Shown here: positions 15,568 through 23,381 of the stretch, piece after piece
How positions within the stretch are numbered: the stretch's first letter is position 1
Layout of the letters: every line of letters begins with the position of its first letter
NCBI GenBank assembly: GCA_910580225.1
Contig: CAJTXE010000053.1
Coordinates: 1 to 23,978 of the forward strand
Origin: an uncultured Acetatifactor sp.
GTDB taxonomy: Bacteria; Bacillota; Clostridia; Lachnospirales; Lachnospiraceae
DNA length: 23,978 nucleotides
Direction: 5' to 3'
Position numbers and translations under genes: made by a program
The notes under the pieces: generated by a model
Database searches by the model: none
What the model was told of the DNA's origin: nothing
The model's input: only the letters and a program-made list of their open reading frames with translations

Positions 15568-17202
15568 TTACGCTCCGGCCAGCGGTCTGGTCCGTAACAG
15601 GTATCCTGCAAAGACCGGAAATCCATAAAACAGAATCAGATAATACCGGACCAACACCACAGGACCAAACAAATTGGTCAGGCAGAGCGCCAGCACCAGC
15701 ACCATGGGATACAGAATGCACCGATCCCTTCTCCACAGACCATAGCCAAACACAATCAGGGCGACCCAGAACATGGCTCCCACGGAGAAAAGGAGCCGGA
15801 TAACCGGAATCTTCTGATAATAATGCTCTCTGGAAAGCTTCTCGTAAAATCCCAGAAGCTTGCTGTTTTTCGAATATCGCTCCATATCCATGCTCATGTT
15901 GATGTCAAAATAACAGGTTTCACCGCTTCCAGGCTCGTTTATAATAGAAGTACCGGGATACCAGGCCTGATACGTGTTCTCCAGAAACGACATGATATAC
16001 TCTTTGGGATAACGTATTCCGGTCTTTGCCCACAGTTTCAGATACTTACCCGGCTCCGCCTTCACCGGGGCAAAGTCAATATGGTTCTTCACAGGATCAG
16101 CAAACAGCGGATTATAATTCTTCCACACTCCCGCATTCCCCACCTGATTCAGCAGTTCCAGTTCCCCGGGGGCAAAGCCGTTTTCCCCATACTTATGATA
16201 AACCCTGGCAATCTGCTGGATCGGCACGGAAAATGCCTCGGATATCCCTCCTGCCTGTGCGTCCAGCGCCAGGAGCATCCCCTGACTGCCGATGACATAT
16301 ACGGCCAGAATACTGCCGAAGACCAGAATGCTCCTGCAGCGGTATCCCTTCCAGAACAATATCATAACCATTGCCAGCAGGAGAACTGCGTAGATAACAT
16401 TTTTCCTCAGGAGACAGGCTGCCGCAAAAGACAGAACCAGGCCGGTACACCGCACAGGCGAACGAAAAAAGCGCTCCGGATCTTCCAAAAGACAATAGAG
16501 CGTCACCATGCTGTACAGCAATACCCCGCTGCACATCACATCTTTGGTGGTACTCATGGTATACATGACAATCACAGGAAAAAAGGCATAATAGAGCAAT
16601 GCCAGAAGTGCAATGATGATTCTCCCTGTCATCCGCAGCAGAAAACGAATAAAATAAGTAAATACTGCAGCACAGAAGCCCATCTGAAACAGGCTGTACA
16701 GGAGAATACCAATCGTCAGCTCCTCCTGTCCGGATAAACGGTATCCCCAGGTGATAATCTTCCCTACAATCAGTGTATGCAGCAGGGGATGATGAGAATT
16801 ATAGGAAACGCCTGAATGCATGGCCTGGGACAGCTGACCGGACACATCATAGTTAAAAAACCCCGGATAGGAAGCTGCCAGACAGGGCAGCCAGCACAAA
16901 AACAGCAAAGCCGCCACAATCCCCCAGCACCACAGGGGCAGCTCGGAACAGCTCTTCCCCATGTCCCTGCCTCTGCTGTCCAGAATCACAAACAAAAGCT
17001 GCAGCAAAATATAAATCAGTGCGAATTCCATCAGCCCCAGAAACAAATGCAGCGCCAACGGCGATTCATATATCACTTTCAGTATTTCTACGGTATGTAC
17101 AGAAGTCTGATATTTCATGCTGATACGAAATCCCATAATCTGCATGCCTGTCAGAATGAGAGACAGGAAGAAGGGGATGTATTTTCTGATTTTGTTATTC
17201 AT
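15568..17202 (-). CDS. Polytopic membrane protein, DUF6020-like, GT-C glycosyltransferase-like
   Basis: A 544-residue integral membrane protein with roughly ten or more hydrophobic helices. After two N-terminal helices comes an extracytoplasmic-type loop, YPGFFNYDVSGQL (112-124, acidic D119) and NSHHPLLHTL (135-144), then a helix-rich middle. A large soluble segment (about 310-460) includes NYNPLFADPVKNH and ENTYQAWYPGTS, and final helices follow. The early acidic loop between helices 1-3 is the arrangement of GT-C enzymes that use lipid-linked sugars, and I associate the sequence with DUF6020. Transferase activity is therefore inferred. The start has AAGGA 7 bases upstream and a strong promoter at 17271-17299. 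It is divergent from the CotH/VTC/DUF4956 operon, sharing about 200 bases of control region, which suggests a common envelope role. Confidence 0.8.
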   Translation of the reverse strand: MNNKIRKYIPFFLSLILTGMQIMGFRISMKYQTSVHTVEILKVIYESPLALHLFLGLMEFALIYILLQLLFVILDSRGRDMGKSCSELPLWCWGIVAALLFLCWLPCLAASYPGFFNYDVSGQLSQAMHSGVSYNSHHPLLHTLIVGKIITWGYRLSGQEELTIGILLYSLFQMGFCAAVFTYFIRFLLRMTGRIIIALLALLYYAFFPVIVMYTMSTTKDVMCSGVLLYSMVTLYCLLEDPERFFRSPVRCTGLVLSFAAACLLRKNVIYAVLLLAMVMILFWKGYRCRSILVFGSILAVYVIGSQGMLLALDAQAGGISEAFSVPIQQIARVYHKYGENGFAPGELELLNQVGNAGVWKNYNPLFADPVKNHIDFAPVKAEPGKYLKLWAKTGIRYPKEYIMSFLENTYQAWYPGTSIINEPGSGETCYFDINMSMDMERYSKNSKLLGFYEKLSREHYYQKIPVIRLLFSVGAMFWVALIVFGYGLWRRDRCILYPMVLVLALCLTNLFGPVVLVRYYLILFYGFPVFAGYLLRTRPLAGA

Positions 17203-17270
17203 CGCTTTATCCTTGAGTCCGTCCAGTCCCTTGTTTCAAATTCGTGGTATTACCCAAATATGTTATCTAA

Positions 17271-17299
17271 ATTATAAAGCATACACCCCCGAAGCACAA
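17271..17299 (-). promoter_or_regulatory. Promoter for the DUF6020-like membrane protein gene
   Basis: On the minus strand TTGTGC (complement of 17294-17299), a 17-base spacer and perfect TATAAT (complement of 17271-17276) precede the ATG at 17202 by about 70 bases. Confidence 0.75.
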
Positions 17300-17327
17300 G
17301 CCTTTTACGCAAAAGTGTCCCGCTTAC

Positions 17328-17357
17328 TTGACATCCTGTTATAAATAATGCTATTCT
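17328..17357 (+). promoter_or_regulatory. Promoter for the CotH/VTC/DUF4956 operon
   Basis: A perfect TTGACA (17328-17333) and TATTCT (17352-17357) with an 18-base spacer. TG at 17349-17350 makes it an extended -10 promoter (TGnTATTCT). It lies about 50 bases before the ATG at 17408 and back to back with the minus-strand promoter at 17271-17299. Confidence 0.75.
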
Positions 17358-17407
17358 GTTTAAAGTTCTGTTGTACACCATATATTTTGAAAAGGAAGAT
17401 TGTCCAC

Positions 17408-19258
17408 ATGAAGAGAGCAGATCTATTTGTGGGGATATTTCTGATGATCCTCATCGCGGGAGGATTGTGGGGAATCAGCCTGGGCATAGAAGGCCAGGAA
17501 GAGTCCCGGATCCTGCCGGACAGCTATGTACTGTCTGCCCCGGAACTGTCCCATGACAGCGGCTTTTATGATGAGCCTTTCCTCCTGAGCATTACGGCAG
17601 ACTCTCAGATTCCCATCCGCTATACTTTGGACGGAAGCCGCCCTTCGCCGGATTCTCCTCTGTATACGGAACCGATTATGATTTCCCGCGGCAGCGGCAG
17701 TATGGATATTCCAAATATACAGGAAGACTGGCCCTCCAGGGGCGGTGAGAGTCACGCCAATACCGCAGCCGTAGTCCGGGCCGCTGCCATAGACGAAAAC
17801 GGATGTACCGGCCCGATCGTAACTGCCACCTATTTCATCGGAGAGGACATGTGGAAACAGTATCCTGTGATCTCCATCGTGGCGGATCCGGATGACCTGT
17901 TTGGCGACAACGGAATCTATGTCACAGGGAAAGCCTATGACGAGTGGTATCTGAACGGCCAGTCCGGTGAAAAACCCACTCCCAATTATCTGCAGAAGGG
18001 AAAAGAGTGGGAACGTCCGGCAGTGATAGAATTTTTCCAGGGCGCCAGCCTGCTCCGGCAGGATGTGGGAATCCGAATACAGGGTGCATCTGCAAGAGAG
18101 TATCCCAACAAACGTTTCTCCGTGTATTCCAGAAAGAAATACAGCGGAAGCAACTGGTTTGACTTACCCCTATTCGGCCAGTGGCGCACTCATTCCCTGG
18201 TACTGCGCTCCGGATTTATGAACGGCTATATCCTGCACCTGGTTCAGGACCGGGACGTGGCGTCCGTGGAAAGTCGGGAAGTGATCGTCTTTCTGAACGG
18301 TGCTCTGTGGTATATTACCATTGCCCAGGAAAAGTACAGTGAAAAATTTTTCCAGGAACATTACGGGGTTGATGACGATAATGTAATCATATGTAAAGCC
18401 GGTCAGGTAACCACCGAAAACCCGGAAGACCAGACTCTGTATCAGCAGATTTATGACTTTATGGCCACCCGTGATCTGGCCGATCCCGATGCCTACCGGG
18501 CGCTGAATCAGATAATTGATATCCAGAGCTACATTGACTGCTGCTGTGTCAATCTCTACTTCGGCAATATGGACTTTAATGAAGTCAAAAACAATCTCTG
18601 CTGGCGAGCCAGGAAACCGGGAACCGGCGCTTATGAGGATGGCCGCTGGCGCTGGGCACTGTTTGATCTGGATCTGGAAAACGGCGACTACGGCTACACC
18701 ATAGAAGAACTGAACACCTTCACACTGGAAACCCACTATGCCGGCGGCCCCTTCAACACCCGTCCCATGTGGACGGCACTTATGAAGAGCGGTCTGTTCC
18801 GTCAGCAGTTCTGCCTAAGCTTTATGGACATGGTCAATACTGATTTTACGGTGAAAAAAGCTTCGGAAGCCATGGAAAGCTGGGATATCACCCCGGAATG
18901 GTGGGGAATGAGCCATGACTGGGTCCAGACCTATTTTCCTGCCAGAACGGAACACATCACAAAATATATGGCGGAGGAACTGGAGTTGACCGGCACCCGG
19001 GAGACGCTGACCCTTTCCGTAAACGACCCCCAAGCAGGCTGCCTGATTCTGAATACCATAACCCCCGATCTGTCGGAAGGCAGCTGGACCGGTAGTTATT
19101 TCACTGACTACCCGGTTACCGTCACTGCTTCAGCAAATCCGGGGTATATCTTCTCCGGCTGGCGGGGTACGGAAGTATCCGACGCAGCGTCAGAAACCAT
19201 AAGTGTGAAGCTCTCCCCGGGCGGTCTTTCCCTGGAAGCCGTGTTCCGGAAACAATAG
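17408..19258 (+). CDS. CotH kinase family protein, membrane-anchored, with chitobiase-like N-terminal domain and C-terminal repeat domain
   Basis: A 616-residue secreted or membrane-anchored protein. Residues 5-24 are a signal/anchor helix. About 44-144 form a chitobiase C-terminal-like beta domain (IRYTLDGSRPSPDSPLY is diagnostic). About 150-515 form the CotH atypical kinase domain, with RIQGASAREYPNKRF (223-237), the TIAQEKY strand (E308, K309) and the metal-binding FDLDLENGD (F419, D420, D422). About 530-616 look like an InlB/bacterial-repeat beta domain (PGYIFSGWRG). CotH proteins phosphorylate Ser in Bacillus spore-coat proteins; the substrate here is unknown. The start chosen is ATG 17408, which begins the signal segment; an in-frame ATG at 17348 would lie inside the promoter. 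It heads a three-gene operon with the VTC gene 15 bases downstream. Confidence 0.9.
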   Translation: MKRADLFVGIFLMILIAGGLWGISLGIEGQEESRILPDSYVLSAPELSHDSGFYDEPFLLSITADSQIPIRYTLDGSRPSPDSPLYTEPIMISRGSGSMDIPNIQEDWPSRGGESHANTAAVVRAAAIDENGCTGPIVTATYFIGEDMWKQYPVISIVADPDDLFGDNGIYVTGKAYDEWYLNGQSGEKPTPNYLQKGKEWERPAVIEFFQGASLLRQDVGIRIQGASAREYPNKRFSVYSRKKYSGSNWFDLPLFGQWRTHSLVLRSGFMNGYILHLVQDRDVASVESREVIVFLNGALWYITIAQEKYSEKFFQEHYGVDDDNVIICKAGQVTTENPEDQTLYQQIYDFMATRDLADPDAYRALNQIIDIQSYIDCCCVNLYFGNMDFNEVKNNLCWRARKPGTGAYEDGRWRWALFDLDLENGDYGYTIEELNTFTLETHYAGGPFNTRPMWTALMKSGLFRQQFCLSFMDMVNTDFTVKKASEAMESWDITPEWWGMSHDWVQTYFPARTEHITKYMAEELELTGTRETLTLSVNDPQAGCLILNTITPDLSEGSWTGSYFTDYPVTVTASANPGYIFSGWRGTEVSDAASETISVKLSPGGLSLEAVFRKQ

Positions 19259-19273
19259 GAAAGGAACCGTGTC

Positions 19274-19999
19274 ATGCATGCCGAATCCTATCGCCATGAA
19301 TTAAAATTCCTGTGTACCGAGAACCAGCTCTGTCATATAGAGCGAAAAATCCGCCATATCTGCCGACTGGACAGGCATACCGGACCCGACGGGAATTATC
19401 GAATCACAAGTCTCTATTTCGATACGCCGGATGACCGATGTTATCAGGAAAATCTGGCGGGAACGGATCAGCGGAAAAAGTACAGAATCCGTGTTTACAA
19501 TGACGATACGGACACCATCTTTCTGGAATGCAAGTCCTCTCTCCGCGGTCTGAAAACAAAGGAAAACTGCCTCATAACACCGGCACAATGCGAATACCTG
19601 ACAGAACAGTTTCCATATTGGAAGAAAAAACTCCCTGCTCCTTCCACTCCCCAGACAGACCCATCGCAGAATCTGCTGGAACGCTTTCTGACAGAAAAGA
19701 AAACGGAACTCTTTCTTCCCAAGGTTATTGTGGAATATGTCCGCACGCCGTATATTTTCCCGGCAGGAAATGTGAGAATTACATTTGACAGAAGAATTCG
19801 CTCCTCTTCACAGGTTACAGGTTTTCCGGGAAAATCCAGGCCTTTCCGCTGCATTCTGCCCCAGGACACCCATGTACTGGAAGTCAAATACGACCGACTG
19901 CTTCCGGGTGCAATCCTGGAACTGGTAACCGGGGGGCTGGATTTACGCAGGACAAGTTTCTCCAAATATGCCATGTGCAGAGAATACGGAACGATATGA
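19274..19999 (+). CDS. VTC-domain polyphosphate polymerase family protein
   Basis: A 241-residue cytoplasmic protein of the VTC/triphosphate-tunnel family. In yeast Vtc4 the domain makes inorganic polyphosphate from ATP inside a basic beta-barrel. The expected tunnel residues are visible: E9 and K11 (RHELKF), R43 (YRITSLYFDT), K69, R71 and R73 (KYRIRVY), E85 and K87 (FLECKSS), K150, E154 and R156 (PKVIVEYVR), R168 and D172 (VRITFDRRI), E203 and K205 (LEVKYD). All hallmark strands are present, so an intact active site is likely. There is no membrane domain or SPX domain. AAAGGA lies ahead of the ATG, and the gene is between the CotH kinase (15-base gap) and the DUF4956 membrane protein. The polymer product has not been shown for this operon type as far as I know. 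Confidence 0.92.
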   Translation: MHAESYRHELKFLCTENQLCHIERKIRHICRLDRHTGPDGNYRITSLYFDTPDDRCYQENLAGTDQRKKYRIRVYNDDTDTIFLECKSSLRGLKTKENCLITPAQCEYLTEQFPYWKKKLPAPSTPQTDPSQNLLERFLTEKKTELFLPKVIVEYVRTPYIFPAGNVRITFDRRIRSSSQVTGFPGKSRPFRCILPQDTHVLEVKYDRLLPGAILELVTGGLDLRRTSFSKYAMCREYGTI

Positions 20000-20014
20000 C
20001 CTGAATCGGGTCAT
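19996..20014 (+). promoter_or_regulatory. Small hairpin at the VTC stop codon
   Basis: ATGACC (19996-20001) and GGTCAT (20009-20014) form a perfect 6-base stem with a 7-base loop; the VTC stop codon TGA is in the left arm. There is no T run, so it is not a terminator. It may affect mRNA stability or translation of the next gene, or be chance. Confidence 0.3.
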
Positions 20015-20045
20015 CTGAATAAAAATGTGAACGCAGGAGGGTATG

Positions 20046-20720
20046 ATGAGCATACAGGATGTGATTAAAAAATCATTTTTACAGGGCTTTCAAAACACCA
20101 ATTTATCCATAAGGGATGTGGCAGTCATAATGGCTGCGGCATCCGTTCTGGGCATTTATCTCTTCTTTATATACCGCATTATGACGCTGAATACCTTTTA
20201 CTCCAAGAGCTTTAACGTGTCACTGATCCTCATGTGCGTCATCACGGCAGCAATTATCGTAGCAATTCAAAGTAATGTCATTGTCTCATTGGGTATGGTA
20301 GGTGCCCTGTCCATCGTCAGATTCCGTACCGCGGTAAAAGAACCCCTGGACCTGATCTTTCTGTTCTGGAGTATCAGTATCGGAATCATCTGCGGAGCAG
20401 GCATGCTTGGTCTGGCTTTGATTCTCTCCGTAGCCGCTACTGTCCTGGTACTGGTATTTTACCGGCTTCCGGACGTACGCAGATCCATGATCCTGGTGAT
20501 CAATGCTGAGAATAATTCCTGCGCGGAAGAAGTCTTCCGAACTGTTGCAAAGTATGACAAAAGCAGCAATGTAAAATCCAGAAACCTTACCCGGGAAAGC
20601 ACGGATTTTCTGATCGAAGTCCGTGTAAAAGATAGGGAAGGCCTTCTGAATGACCTGAATCAGATCAAAGGGGTGCTCTCCGTATCTCTGGTGGCACATA
20701 AGGGCGACACAGCTTTTTAA
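20046..20720 (+). CDS. DUF4956 family membrane protein
   Basis: A 224-residue membrane protein of the DUF4956 family. Helices are predicted at about 25-45, 57-76, 78-90 and 102-141. The family's signature region is SLGMVGALSIVRFRTAVKEP (81-100), a conserved loop with paired arginines, and a soluble C-terminal domain of about 80 residues (ferredoxin-like by look) follows. No biochemical function is established to my knowledge; the repeated pairing with CotH and VTC genes suggests it couples the cytoplasmic VTC enzyme to the surface kinase or to export. Two ATGs are possible: 20046 is chosen because AGGAGG (20035-20040) is 5 bases away, against only 2 from the ATG at 20043. It is the last gene of the operon, and a hairpin overlaps its 3' end. 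Confidence 0.88.
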   Translation: MSIQDVIKKSFLQGFQNTNLSIRDVAVIMAAASVLGIYLFFIYRIMTLNTFYSKSFNVSLILMCVITAAIIVAIQSNVIVSLGMVGALSIVRFRTAVKEPLDLIFLFWSISIGIICGAGMLGLALILSVAATVLVLVFYRLPDVRRSMILVINAENNSCAEEVFRTVAKYDKSSNVKSRNLTRESTDFLIEVRVKDREGLLNDLNQIKGVLSVSLVAHKGDTAF

Positions 20721-20734
20721 CGCTGTGCCGCCCT
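20701..20734 (+). terminator. Hairpin overlapping the DUF4956 stop codon, probable operon terminator
   Basis: AGGGCG-A-CACAGC (20701-20713) pairs with GCTGTG-C-CGCCCT (20722-20734): 6 + 6 base pairs around one mismatch, with an 8-base loop. The stop codon TAA (20718-20720) sits in the loop, so the left arm encodes the protein's last residues. Only a short T-rich tract follows (TTCTGCTGCTTTCCC), so strength is uncertain. Confidence 0.55.
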
Positions 20735-20790
20735 TTCTGCTGCTTTCCCACTTCTTAACCGATGCCGGGTCCTCCGGTAAGGCAGAGCCG

Positions 20791-21543
20791 TCAAAGATCC
20801 TGCAGTTCACGAAACGTGTAAAACTTCAGTCCCAGTTCCTCTGCTTTCTTCAGCAAAAACTCCAGCTTCTCCTCGTCTATGGACCATTCTCCGTCTCCTA
20901 TTGCATGAGAATACATACAGGCTACCACACCCTTGTTCTTCTTCAGCTCGTTTAAAACCTCTGTGACACGCGTTTCAAACGCCTCCTGTGTCTCAAAATA
21001 GCCGTTATCTATGGGCATAGCCTCCACAAATCCATGCCGAAGATTGTGTTTCAGATTCAGCTGACATTCCCATGCCCCTCTGACAATGTTGTAATGCTCC
21101 AGAAGCATCTCATTCAGCCGGTCATTATAATTTCCATAGGGATACGCGAAAGATGTCATCTCAATTCCCTTCTCTCTGAACATCCCAATGGGTGCTATGG
21201 CCTCCTGGTATACCTGCTCGTCCGTGCAATCCGGCAGCTTTACATGAGACATGGTATGGAACCCAATCTCATGTCCCTGTTCCTGTGCCTTATAGCAGAA
21301 CTCCACCGGCTCGGAAGCATTGATAAAAAAGGTCACTTTCGCATCATATTGTTCAAAGAGGTCAAAATGTGCCTCCCAGCTTTCGGCAGAATAATCATCA
21401 AATGCCAGAAGAATCCCCGACTGATCCCTCAGATGCATTCGATGCAACTTTATCCCTCCCAAAACCACCGCTGCTGCTGCAAGTGCCGCCGCTGCCGCAA
21501 TTCCGATTTTCATCCCTGCCTTTAACTTTTTCTTTTCGCTCAA
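20791..21543 (-). CDS. Polysaccharide deacetylase (NodB family), membrane-anchored
   Basis: A 250-residue protein. A short basic N-terminus and one hydrophobic segment (about 12-31, IGIAAAAALAAAAVVLGG) anchor a NodB domain outside the membrane. The metal and catalytic motifs are present: AFDD (D49, D50), HTMSH (H96, H100 zinc ligands), AYPYG (133-137) and a late YSH motif (211-213). The family removes N- or O-acetyl groups from envelope polysaccharides or peptidoglycan. Start: I choose a TTG at 21543, since AGGAG (complement of 21552-21556) is 8 bases before it and it gives a normal signal anchor; an ATG at 21621 would add an unlikely 26-residue tail, and an internal ATG (codon 11) is the alternative. 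It converges on the CotH operon with only about 70 bases between. Confidence 0.9.
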   Translation of the reverse strand: MSEKKKLKAGMKIGIAAAAALAAAAVVLGGIKLHRMHLRDQSGILLAFDDYSAESWEAHFDLFEQYDAKVTFFINASEPVEFCYKAQEQGHEIGFHTMSHVKLPDCTDEQVYQEAIAPIGMFREKGIEMTSFAYPYGNYNDRLNEMLLEHYNIVRGAWECQLNLKHNLRHGFVEAMPIDNGYFETQEAFETRVTEVLNELKKNKGVVACMYSHAIGDGEWSIDEEKLEFLLKKAEELGLKFYTFRELQDL

Positions 21544-21551
21544 TTCCGTTT

Positions 21552-21556
21552 CTCCT
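21552..21556 (-). promoter_or_regulatory. Ribosome binding site supporting a TTG start for the deacetylase
   Basis: AGGAG on the minus strand, 8 bases before TTG at 21543. No comparable site precedes the ATG at 21621. Confidence 0.6.
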
Positions 21557-21800
21557 GTTTTGCATTTTGTTTCCGTATTTTCGGAACGTATCCAAGTAAG
21601 AACAAATAACAGCCTGTGCAAGACTCCTTGTTTTCCGCAGTCTCACTCTGGCTGCATTCTCATGACCTATATCGGCTAAAATGCACCGGATATTTATATC
21701 TTCTGCATTTCTGCCGGTATTTATGCTGTCTCTTTCCTCCTAAAACAGAGCCGGACGTCTTTGTTTTCCCTGTTCTCTCTATTCAGGACGCACCGGTATG

Positions 21801-21809
21801 TGGTATAAT
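21801..21809 (+). promoter_or_regulatory. Extended -10 promoter for the GNAT gene at 21885
   Basis: TGGTATAAT: a perfect TATAAT (21804-21809) with the TGn extension. The -35 region (TTCAGG, 21782-21787) is poor, which is normal for extended -10 promoters. About 75 bases lie between it and the ATG. Confidence 0.65.
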
Positions 21810-21884
21810 GGCCTTATTCCAGACAACAGGTTAACCTGTACACCAGACACACATTACAATCCATCCGAAAAGGAGACCAATCCT

Positions 21885-22388
21885 ATGACCGTACGCCACA
21901 CCACTCCAGCCGATTACAGGCAGATTCAGGAAATATACGCATATGCCAGAACACAGATGCGCCGCACCGGAAACCCCGGTCAATGGGGAGACGACAGACC
22001 CACCGGAGAAACACTGCTGAGCGACATCCACAACAGACAGAGCCATGTCATAGAAGAGAGAGGTCAGATCTTTGGTGTCTTCACCTTCATCATTGGAGAA
22101 GACGCCACCTATCGGATCATCGAAGCAGGCCAGTGGCTGAATGATGCCCCCTACGGCACCATCCATCGAATCGCCGGCTGCACCGCCGGCAAAGGCATCT
22201 TCCGGGAATGCCTGGCTTACTGCAGTTCACAGATTTCCAATATCCGCATTGACACCCATCGTGACAATGCCGTCATGCAGCATCTGTTGGAAAAATATGG
22301 TTTCCAAAAATGCGGCATTATCTATGTGGAAGACGGGAGTCCGCGGATTGCATACCAGAGATGTCTGTGCGGTGCTTCCCTGAGGTAA
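21885..22388 (+). CDS. GNAT-family N-acetyltransferase
   Basis: A 167-residue acetyltransferase. MTVRHTTPADYRQIQEIYAYAR is the standard GNAT first strand and helix. IFGVFTFIIGEDATYR is the beta2-beta3 pair, and IHRIAGCTAGKGIFRECLAYC carries the acetyl-CoA pyrophosphate-binding helix (GKGIF, a degenerate xGxG/A). IRIDTHRDNAVMQHLLEKYGF is the diagnostic late segment ending in the YGF turn, followed by CGIIYVEDGSPRIAYQR. This spelling is common in Firmicutes small GNATs with unknown substrates. The frame is open to an ATG at 21798, but that lies upstream of the promoter's transcription start. ATG 21885 is chosen, with AAGGAG (21870-21875) 9 bases before it. It converges on the methyltransferase gene with 21 bases between. 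Confidence 0.9.
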   Translation: MTVRHTTPADYRQIQEIYAYARTQMRRTGNPGQWGDDRPTGETLLSDIHNRQSHVIEERGQIFGVFTFIIGEDATYRIIEAGQWLNDAPYGTIHRIAGCTAGKGIFRECLAYCSSQISNIRIDTHRDNAVMQHLLEKYGFQKCGIIYVEDGSPRIAYQRCLCGASLR

Positions 22389-22409
22389 TCAGGCACCAAT
22401 CCATCCATA

Positions 22410-23273
22410 TCACAACATCTGCCTCTCCTTAAATTCGGAAATAAGATTTTGTTCCTTTATATATTTACGGGTCTTTTTATCCAGCTGCTCCCATGCCAAA
22501 AGTAATCTTCTTTTCGCTACATCGATATAATCTATATCTTCCTTTTTAAATAGTGCGACATTTTCGTTCTTTTCAATACCGATAAAATTTCTTCCTTCCA
22601 TTAAAGCAGCAACCAAAAAGGAACCGCTTCCAAAGGTATTATCCAGCACTACATCACCTGGATTTGTATATGTACGTATCATATATCTTCCCAATTCTAT
22701 CGGCTTTTGCGTCGGGTGCAGGACAGCGCCTTCACATTCGGCAGTCTTCACATAGATAATGTCTGTGGGATAACGCTCTCCTTCGCTTGCCACATGGACC
22801 GGTCCAAAATCACCGTAATTTCCACACAGCTGATTCTTTCTCTTCCCTTTATCATACGGGTCACCCTGTGTCATCTGCGGATGATATGTGGGCTGCTTTT
22901 TATAAAAAACACACACATCTTCATGTTTTCGAAGCGGCTGTTTCTTGGCATTCAAAAAATTGGTGGGTTTTGATTTTTCCCAAACCCACTTATATTTATA
23001 CATATTTGACTGGCTTAAAATGAGTTTTGCTGTAAATATTCCATTTGATGTTAATACAATGACCCCATTCTGTTTTATAATCCGATTATACTGTTTCCAA
23101 AGCTTATCCAAAGGTATATAACAGTCCCATTCATTCTGTGTCATTCCATATGGCAGGTCACAGAGAACCATATCTATACTCCCGTCCGGTATTTCATTCA
23201 TATATTCAAGACAATCGCCTTCAAAAAGCTGATTTATTACCTTATCCATATCCGGCCTGTCTGTTATTTCCAT
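22410..23273 (-). CDS. Site-specific DNA methyltransferase, N6-adenine/N4-cytosine type, beta class
   Basis: A 287-residue AdoMet-dependent amino-methyltransferase. The catalytic motif IV is DLPYG (39-43), an accepted D/N-P-P-Y/F variant. The AdoMet-binding motif I is FGSGSF (214-219), preceded by HPTQKPIELGRYMIRTY (186-202) and followed by GRNFIGIEKNE. Catalytic motif first and AdoMet motif last is the beta-class order, with the target recognition region between (about 100-185). No restriction endonuclease is seen beside it, so within this window it is an orphan; a regulatory or phage-derived role is possible. The DNA is clearly AT-richer than the genes to its left, a sign of transfer. The start has AAGGAG 7 bases upstream, and a strong promoter lies at 23310-23338. 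Confidence 0.93.
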   Translation of the reverse strand: MEITDRPDMDKVINQLFEGDCLEYMNEIPDGSIDMVLCDLPYGMTQNEWDCYIPLDKLWKQYNRIIKQNGVIVLTSNGIFTAKLILSQSNMYKYKWVWEKSKPTNFLNAKKQPLRKHEDVCVFYKKQPTYHPQMTQGDPYDKGKRKNQLCGNYGDFGPVHVASEGERYPTDIIYVKTAECEGAVLHPTQKPIELGRYMIRTYTNPGDVVLDNTFGSGSFLVAALMEGRNFIGIEKNENVALFKKEDIDYIDVAKRRLLLAWEQLDKKTRKYIKEQNLISEFKERQML

Positions 23274-23309
23274 AAATCTGCTCCTTAACCTTATTCGTTT
23301 ATCTGATAC

Positions 23310-23338
23310 ATCATAGCATATTTCAATACCGAACGCAA
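23310..23338 (-). promoter_or_regulatory. Promoter for the DNA methyltransferase gene
   Basis: On the minus strand TTGCGT (complement of 23333-23338), a 17-base spacer and TATGAT (complement of 23310-23315) with a TGn extension lie about 37 bases before the ATG at 23273. Confidence 0.7.
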
Positions 23339-23381
23339 GTTCCTCCCTGCGTCTTTTCTATCAGTCTCCGAAGAAAATTCT

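Larger units (their letters stand above)
21544..21884. other. 341-base divergent intergenic region
   Basis: No gene is supported here. It carries the deacetylase ribosome binding site, a small hairpin TTCCG/CGGAA (21571-21575, 21582-21586), and the GNAT promoter at 21801-21809. Related words CCGGATATTTAT and CCGGTATTTAT occur about 28 bases apart near 21687-21722, possibly a diverged direct repeat. I could not settle on a promoter for the deacetylase gene. Confidence 0.5.

Noticed and set aside
15300..15626. Minus-strand open frame of 108 codons overlapping the membrane-protein 3' end
   Set aside because: No ribosome binding site, no family resemblance, and it runs over the LacI-family promoter; treated as noncoding.
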